DNA of 64,000 nt from Sabulicella rubraurantiaca. Its GTDB lineage: Bacteria > Pseudomonadota > Alphaproteobacteria > Acetobacterales > Acetobacteraceae. Positions within the stretch are counted from its first letter, which is position 1; each line of letters begins with the position of its first letter. The DNA lies in assembly GCF_017355885.1 (NCBI RefSeq), contig NZ_JAFEUU010000006.1:124001-188000 (forward strand), in the 5' to 3' direction. Shown in pieces: positions 60,149-64,000 of this stretch. The notes below the pieces were generated by a model, which was not told the origin of the DNA, ran no database searches, and worked only from the letters and a program-made list of their open reading frames with translations. Made by a program: the position numbers and the translations under genes.

Positions 60149-61401
60149 TGGCCCTGCGCGACCTATGGCGCCGCATGACCGGCCAGGGCGAGGCCCCGCC
60201 CGCCGAGGCGCCGGAATCCCGCGCCGATGCGCCCCTGGCCGATGCCCCGCTTGCGGACGCTCAGGTGCCGCAGCCTCCCTCCGACCCGTCGCCGGAGCCG
60301 CTGACGCCCGAGCCGCCGAGCGAGCCCGCCCCGCCGCCGGTGATCGAGCCGCCGGCGCCGGAAAATCCGCCCGCCCCGCCGCCCGAGATGCCGCCGCCCT
60401 CGGTGCCGGAGCCGATGCGCGACCCCGTCCCGCCCGAGATCAGCCCCCCGGTGATCGAGCCGCCGGGCGGGCCGCTGCGGATGGGCGGGTTCTTCGCCAA
60501 GCTCAAGCAGGGGCTGTCGCGCTCCACCGCCAAGCTCACGGATTCCATCACCGGTGTCTTCACCAAGCGCAAGCTGGACGACGCCGCGCTGGAGGAGCTG
60601 GAGGAGACGCTGATCGCCGCCGATCTCGGTGTGAAGGCGTCGGGCCGCGTGGTGGAGGGCTTCCGCCGCACCCGTTTCGGCCGCGAGGCGACGGACGAGG
60701 AGATCAAGGGCGCGCTGGCGGATGAGATCGCCGCCATCCTCGGCCCCGTGGCGAAGCCGCTGGTGATCGACCGCAGCCTCAGGCCGCATGTCGTGCTGGT
60801 GGTGGGCGTGAACGGCACCGGCAAGACCACCACCATCGCCAAGCTGGCCGAGCAGTATCGCGCCGAAGGGATGAAGGTCGTGATGTGCGCCGGCGACACC
60901 TTCCGCGCCGCGGCGGTGGAGCAGCTCCAGGTCTGGGGCGGACGCACGGGGGCGGAAGTGGTGGCGCCGGCCAAGGATGGCGCCGATGCCGCCGGCCTCG
61001 CCTTTGACGCGCTGACCCGCGCGCGGGAGGTGGGCGCCGACGTGCTGCTCGTGGACACGGCCGGGCGGCTGCACAATAAAACCGCGCTGATGGAGGAGCT
61101 TCGCAAGATCGTCCGCGTGATAAAGCGCCAGGACGCGGCGGTGCCCCATTCCGTCCTGCTGGTGCTGGACGCGACCACCGGCCAGAACGCCGTCTCCCAG
61201 CTGCGCGTCTTCACCGAGATGGTGGATGTCACCGGCCTCGTCGTCACCAAGCTCGACGGTTCCGCCAAGGGCGGCGTCGTGGTGGCGCTGGCCGAGGAGT
61301 TCGGCACGCCCATCCACGCCGTCGGCGTCGGCGAGACGGCGGCCGATCTGCGCCCCTTCGAGGCGCGCCACTTCGCCCGCGCCCTGGTCGGGCTGGAATA
61401 A
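60148..61401 (+). CDS. ftsY: Signal recognition particle receptor FtsY
   Basis: A 417-residue FtsY. A Pro/Glu-rich acidic N-terminal region (about 15-110) precedes the N domain (GFFAKLKQGLSRSTAKLTDSITGVF) and G domain with GVNGTGKTTTIAKL (G1), DTFRAAAVEQL, DTAGRLHN (G3) and TKLDGSAKGG (G4). It docks SRP-ribosome complexes at the membrane. The Pro repeats in the acidic region are unusually long for the family. Confidence 0.95.
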   Translation: MALRDLWRRMTGQGEAPPAEAPESRADAPLADAPLADAQVPQPPSDPSPEPLTPEPPSEPAPPPVIEPPAPENPPAPPPEMPPPSVPEPMRDPVPPEISPPVIEPPGGPLRMGGFFAKLKQGLSRSTAKLTDSITGVFTKRKLDDAALEELEETLIAADLGVKASGRVVEGFRRTRFGREATDEEIKGALADEIAAILGPVAKPLVIDRSLRPHVVLVVGVNGTGKTTTIAKLAEQYRAEGMKVVMCAGDTFRAAAVEQLQVWGGRTGAEVVAPAKDGADAAGLAFDALTRAREVGADVLLVDTAGRLHNKTALMEELRKIVRVIKRQDAAVPHSVLLVLDATTGQNAVSQLRVFTEMVDVTGLVVTKLDGSAKGGVVVALAEEFGTPIHAVGVGETAADLRPFEARHFARALVGLE

Positions 61402-61431
61402 TCCTTCCCTGATTCGCTAGGCTGGGCCCGA

Positions 61432-61449
61432 CGCCTTCGGGGGAAGGCG
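61432..61449 (+). terminator. Hairpin after ftsY
   Basis: CGCCTTC (61432-61438) pairs with GAAGGCG (61443-61449), a perfect 7-bp stem with a GGGG loop, 30 bp after the ftsY stop and 16 bp before the next start. No T-run follows; it may end the operon or affect translation of the next gene. Confidence 0.35.
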
Positions 61450-61465
61450 ATGGGGAATCCTTATC

Positions 61466-61975
61466 ATGGTGGACCGGCGGGGGTTGCTGGGCCTTTCCAC
61501 GCTGCTGGCGCTTGCCGGCTGCGGCACGTCGCGCGCGCCGCGCATTCCGGGCGTGCCCGAGCCGGGGCCGGGCCTCGACCTGTCCTGCGTCCCCTATGCC
61601 CGCAGCCGCTCCGGCATCCAGCTTCGCGGCGATGCCTGGCAATGGTGGGACGCCGCCGCCGGGCGCTACGCGCGCGGCAGCCGGCCGGAGCCGGGCTCTG
61701 TGCTGGTCCTGGCCCGCACCTCGCGCCTGCCGCAGGGCCACCTCGCCGTGGTGCGCCGCGTCACCTCCTCGCGCGAGATCCGGGTGGACCACGCCAACTG
61801 GGCCAGCGGTAGCGGCCGAGGCCGCGTCGCCGAGGACCAGCCGGTGCTGGATGTCTCGCCGGGCAATGACTGGACGCTCCTGCGCGTCTGGTATCCGCGC
61901 GTGGGGGATTACGGCGCCACCTCCTTCGCGGCGCATGGCTTCATCGCGCCGCGCCTCGCCTTCGCCGCAGCGTGA
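61466..61975 (+). CDS. CHAP-domain lipoprotein (putative cell-wall amidase)
   Basis: A 169-residue protein with lipoprotein signal MVDRRGLLGLSTLLALAGC (lipidation C19). The CHAP domain shows catalytic Cys C41 in LSCVPYARSRSG, the RGDAWQWWDAAAG segment, and His H92 in GHLAVVRRV, followed by VDHANW. CHAP enzymes cleave peptidoglycan peptides or glutathionylspermidine. A membrane-anchored hydrolase acting on the wall is the likely role. Confidence 0.82.
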   Translation: MVDRRGLLGLSTLLALAGCGTSRAPRIPGVPEPGPGLDLSCVPYARSRSGIQLRGDAWQWWDAAAGRYARGSRPEPGSVLVLARTSRLPQGHLAVVRRVTSSREIRVDHANWASGSGRGRVAEDQPVLDVSPGNDWTLLRVWYPRVGDYGATSFAAHGFIAPRLAFAAA

Positions 61976-61997
61976 AGCTATAGGCCGCGAAACCCCG

Positions 61998-62011
61998 CTT
62001 TCCTGGGAAAG
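61998..62011 (+). promoter_or_regulatory. Inverted repeat overlapping the ribosome site of the Bug receptor gene
   Basis: CTTTCC (61998-62003), TG, GGAAAG (62006-62011): a perfect 6-bp inverted repeat. The second arm is the Shine-Dalgarno for the ATG at 62017. Too short a loop for all six pairs to form at once. Confidence 0.25.
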
Positions 62012-62016
62012 ACGCC

Positions 62017-62988
62017 ATGACCATCGGCCGCCGCGCCGCCCTCGCCTTGCCTGCCTTGGCCCTGCCGGGTGTGGCCTCTGCGCAGCCCGCCTGGCCCGAC
62101 CGCCCGGTGCGGGTGGTCGTCGGCTTCCCGGGCGGCTCCACCCCGGACATCGCCGCCCGCGCCGTCGCCACCCACCTGCAGACCGTGCTGGGCCAGCCTG
62201 TTGTGGTGGACAACCGCGCCGGGGGTGGCGGCACGATCGGCGCCGATGCCGTGGCCAAGGCGCATGACGGCCACACGCTGGGCGTGACCATCGGCGGCCC
62301 CGGTTCCATCGCGCGCATCCTCAACCCGCAGCTTTCCTACGACCCGGTCGCCGATCTGCGCCCCGTCTCGCTGCTGGCGCGCATGCCCTTCGTCCTGTCG
62401 GTGAACCCCGGCGTGCCGGTGCGCAACGTGGCGGAACTCATCGCCCATGCCCGCGCCAATCCCGGCAAGCTGAACTACGGCTCGGTCGGCGCCGGCTCCA
62501 CCGGCCATCTCATCATGGCCGAGTTCGCGGCCCGGCATGGCCTGGAAATGGTCCATGTTCCCTTCCGCTCCGTGCCGCAGAGCGTGATGGAGGTGGTGGC
62601 CGGGCGCATCGAGATGACGGCTGCCGCCGCCGGCGCGGTGGTCGGCCAGGCGCGGGGCGGGCAGGTGCGGGCCATCGGCGTTTCCGGCGCGGGGCGCATG
62701 GCCCAGCTTCCCGACGTGCCCTCCCTGGCCGAGCAGGGGGAGCCCGCGGGCGACATCTATGCCTGGATCGGCCTCTTCGCCCCGGCCAATACCCCGGAGG
62801 AGCGCGTCGCCCGCCTCGCCACGGAGGCGGGACGCGCCATGACCAACGCCGAGACGCGCCGCGTCCTCGAAGCGGCGGGGTTTGAGCCGCTGGGCAGCGA
62901 CGCCGCGACGCTGGCGGCGCTGATCCGCGACGAGGTCGCCTTTTGGGGCCCGGTGGTGCGCCGCCTGAACATCCGGCCCGAGAGTTGA
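62017..62988 (+). CDS. Bug/TctC-family extracytoplasmic solute-binding receptor
   Basis: A 323-residue receptor: signal peptide MTIGRRAALALPALALPGVA then SAQ, WPDRPVRVVVGFPGGSTPDI, VVDNRAGGGGTIGADAV, LNYGSVGAGSTGHLIMAEF and VPFRSVPQSVMEVV. It is the fourth stand-alone Bug receptor in the window, with no TctA or TctB gene near. GGAAAG before the ATG gives the start. Ligand not predictable. Confidence 0.93.
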   Translation: MTIGRRAALALPALALPGVASAQPAWPDRPVRVVVGFPGGSTPDIAARAVATHLQTVLGQPVVVDNRAGGGGTIGADAVAKAHDGHTLGVTIGGPGSIARILNPQLSYDPVADLRPVSLLARMPFVLSVNPGVPVRNVAELIAHARANPGKLNYGSVGAGSTGHLIMAEFAARHGLEMVHVPFRSVPQSVMEVVAGRIEMTAAAAGAVVGQARGGQVRAIGVSGAGRMAQLPDVPSLAEQGEPAGDIYAWIGLFAPANTPEERVARLATEAGRAMTNAETRRVLEAAGFEPLGSDAATLAALIRDEVAFWGPVVRRLNIRPES

Positions 62989-63020
62989 GGGAAACGGCAA
63001 GCGACCCCATCTTGGACCCC

Positions 63021-64000
63021 ATGGCCGAGATGTCCCGCCGCGCCGCGCTGAAAGGCGCGGCCGCCCTGCCCCTGGTTCCGCTGGCCGCCCCGGCCCTGGC
63101 CTCCACCCCCGCCACCGCGGGCGCGCGGCCCGAATCCGATCCGACCGACGCCCCGCGCATCCAGGAGCGCCCGCTCTTCGGCGCCGTCCACTGGACGCTG
63201 CCGAACGGGCTGCGTGTGGTGCTGGCGGAGAACCGCCGCGCCCCCGTCGCCGCGCATTACCTCTACGTCTCCGCCGGCGCGGGCGAGGACCCGCATGGCC
63301 GCTCCGGCCTCGCGCATTTCCTTGAGCACATGATGTTCAAGGGATCGCCCAACATCCCCTCCGGCGCGCTGTCGCGCACTGTCTCGGCCGAGGGCGGGCA
63401 GGACAACGCCTTCACCTCGCGCGACGTCACCGGCTACTTCCAGATCGTGGAGGCGAGCCGCCTGCCGCTGATGATGCGGATGGAAGCCGACCGCCTTGGC
63501 TCCGTGCTCATCCCCGAAGCGGAAGTGGAGCCGGAGCGCGGCGTGATCTTCGAGGAGCGACGCTCCCGCATCTCCGCCAATCCGCGCGCCCGCTTCATGG
63601 AGCGCTTCGACGCCACCATGTGGGGCCCGCAGCATTGGCGCGGCCGCCCGCTGATCGGGTGGGAGGAGGAGATCCGCGCCATCACCCGGCAGGACATGGT
63701 GGACTTCCACGCCGCGCGATACGCGCCGTCCAACTGTGTGCTGGTGGTGGCGGGCGACGTGCGCGAGGCCGATCTGCGCCGCTGGGCCGAGGAGTTCTAC
63801 GGCGCCATCCCGAAGCGCGAGGCGCCGGGGCGCCACCGTGCCGCGCCCCCCGCGCGCTCGCCCGAGGCGCGCCTCGTCGCGCACGACCCGGCAGTGCGTG
63901 AGGCCAGCTTCCTGCGCGCCTTCGCTGCCCCCTCCGTCACTTTCGGCGAGACGCAGATGTCCGACCCGCTGGAAGTGGCCGCGCATGCGCTCGGCAGCGG
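63021..64000 (+). CDS. M16-family zinc peptidase, N-terminal part (runs off the window)
   Basis: The first 326 residues of an M16 peptidase. A Tat-type signal (MAEMSRRAALKGAAALPLVPLAAPALA) is followed by GAVHWTLPNGLRVVLAENRRAP, the inverted zinc motif HFLEHMMFKGS (H-x-x-E-H), NAFTSRDVTGYFQ and the distal Glu region EVEPERGVIFEERRSR. These are the metal ligands and base of pitrilysin-like processing peptidases. ATG at 63021 or 63030 could be the start. Usually a second, inactive M16 gene follows, beyond the edge. Confidence 0.9.
   Translation, partial: MAEMSRRAALKGAAALPLVPLAAPALASTPATAGARPESDPTDAPRIQERPLFGAVHWTLPNGLRVVLAENRRAPVAAHYLYVSAGAGEDPHGRSGLAHFLEHMMFKGSPNIPSGALSRTVSAEGGQDNAFTSRDVTGYFQIVEASRLPLMMRMEADRLGSVLIPEAEVEPERGVIFEERRSRISANPRARFMERFDATMWGPQHWRGRPLIGWEEEIRAITRQDMVDFHAARYAPSNCVLVVAGDVREADLRRWAEEFYGAIPKREAPGRHRAAPPARSPEARLVAHDPAVREASFLRAFAAPSVTFGETQMSDPLEVAAHALGS

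Noticed and set aside
1-64000. tRNA genes, rRNA, insertion sequences, prophage genes and CRISPR arrays
   Set aside because: Gaps between genes were read for cloverleaf, transposase and repeat-spacer patterns; none was found.

Overview
The window is one contiguous stretch of bacterial chromosome, about 70% G+C, densely packed with genes that often overlap by 1 or 4 bases. Gene content points to an alphaproteobacterium of the Acetobacteraceae type (Roseomonas-like). The main clues are a C30 carotenoid operon built on HpnC/HpnD/HpnE, four stand-alone Bug/TctC tricarboxylate-type receptors, a group 2 capsule export set, PhaB, and MetX/MetW. No rRNA, tRNA, insertion sequence, prophage or CRISPR array was seen. 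The assignment is inferred from protein motifs only.

Layout: 0-2 kb holds the hrcA tail, a CPBP protease, grpE, a GNAT enzyme and a small lipoprotein. 2-7.6 kb holds a Bug receptor and, divergently, a phosphonate-type ABC transporter with two receptors and two permeases (phnC-D-D-E-E). 7.6-11.2 kb is hemW, an ACT-domain protein behind a candidate leader region, an endonuclease III-like enzyme, a HIT protein and a SirB1-type protein. 11.3-20.2 kb is catabolic: MFS, D-2-hydroxyacid dehydrogenase, Bug receptor, MarR regulator, HpcH/HpaI aldolase, D-tartrate dehydratase, methyltransferase, CaiB/BaiF CoA transferase and enoyl-CoA hydratase. 20.2-24.5 kb has DUF1003, DUF1232, an ABC-F ATPase and two SDRs. 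24.6-29.4 kb is a capsule export operon (lipoprotein, kpsM, kpsT, kpsE, kpsD) ending in a UUCG hairpin.

29.4-38.6 kb, on the minus strand, is the most striking region: two carotenoid desaturase-type flavoproteins, a PlsC-type acyltransferase, a glycosyltransferase, a single protein joining HpnC and HpnD, HpnE, and an aldehyde dehydrogenase. Read as a pathway this makes squalene or dehydrosqualene from farnesyl diphosphate, desaturates and oxidises it to a C30 aldehyde and acid, and probably glycosylates and acylates it (staphyloxanthin-like logic). Nearly all junctions are translationally coupled. The HpnC-HpnD fusion is the best candidate for something little described.

38.7-45.3 kb has acyl-CoA dehydrogenase, a sarcosine-oxidase-like enzyme, a Bug receptor, and an aromatic amino acid set (chorismate mutase, hisC, tyrC). 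A perfect 17-bp palindrome sits on the hisC stop codon, and a 55-codon frame links hisC to tyrC. 45.4-47.7 kb is metX, a DinB protein and metW. 47.8-57 kb has phaB, a 47-codon small gene, lepA, an MFS protein, a secreted protein with a self-complementary ribosome binding site, pheT, pheS, rplT and rpmI. 56.7-64 kb has two tandem glycine-zipper lipoproteins, then dapF-mtaB-ftsY, a CHAP-domain lipoprotein, a fourth Bug receptor and the start of an M16 peptidase cut by the window edge.
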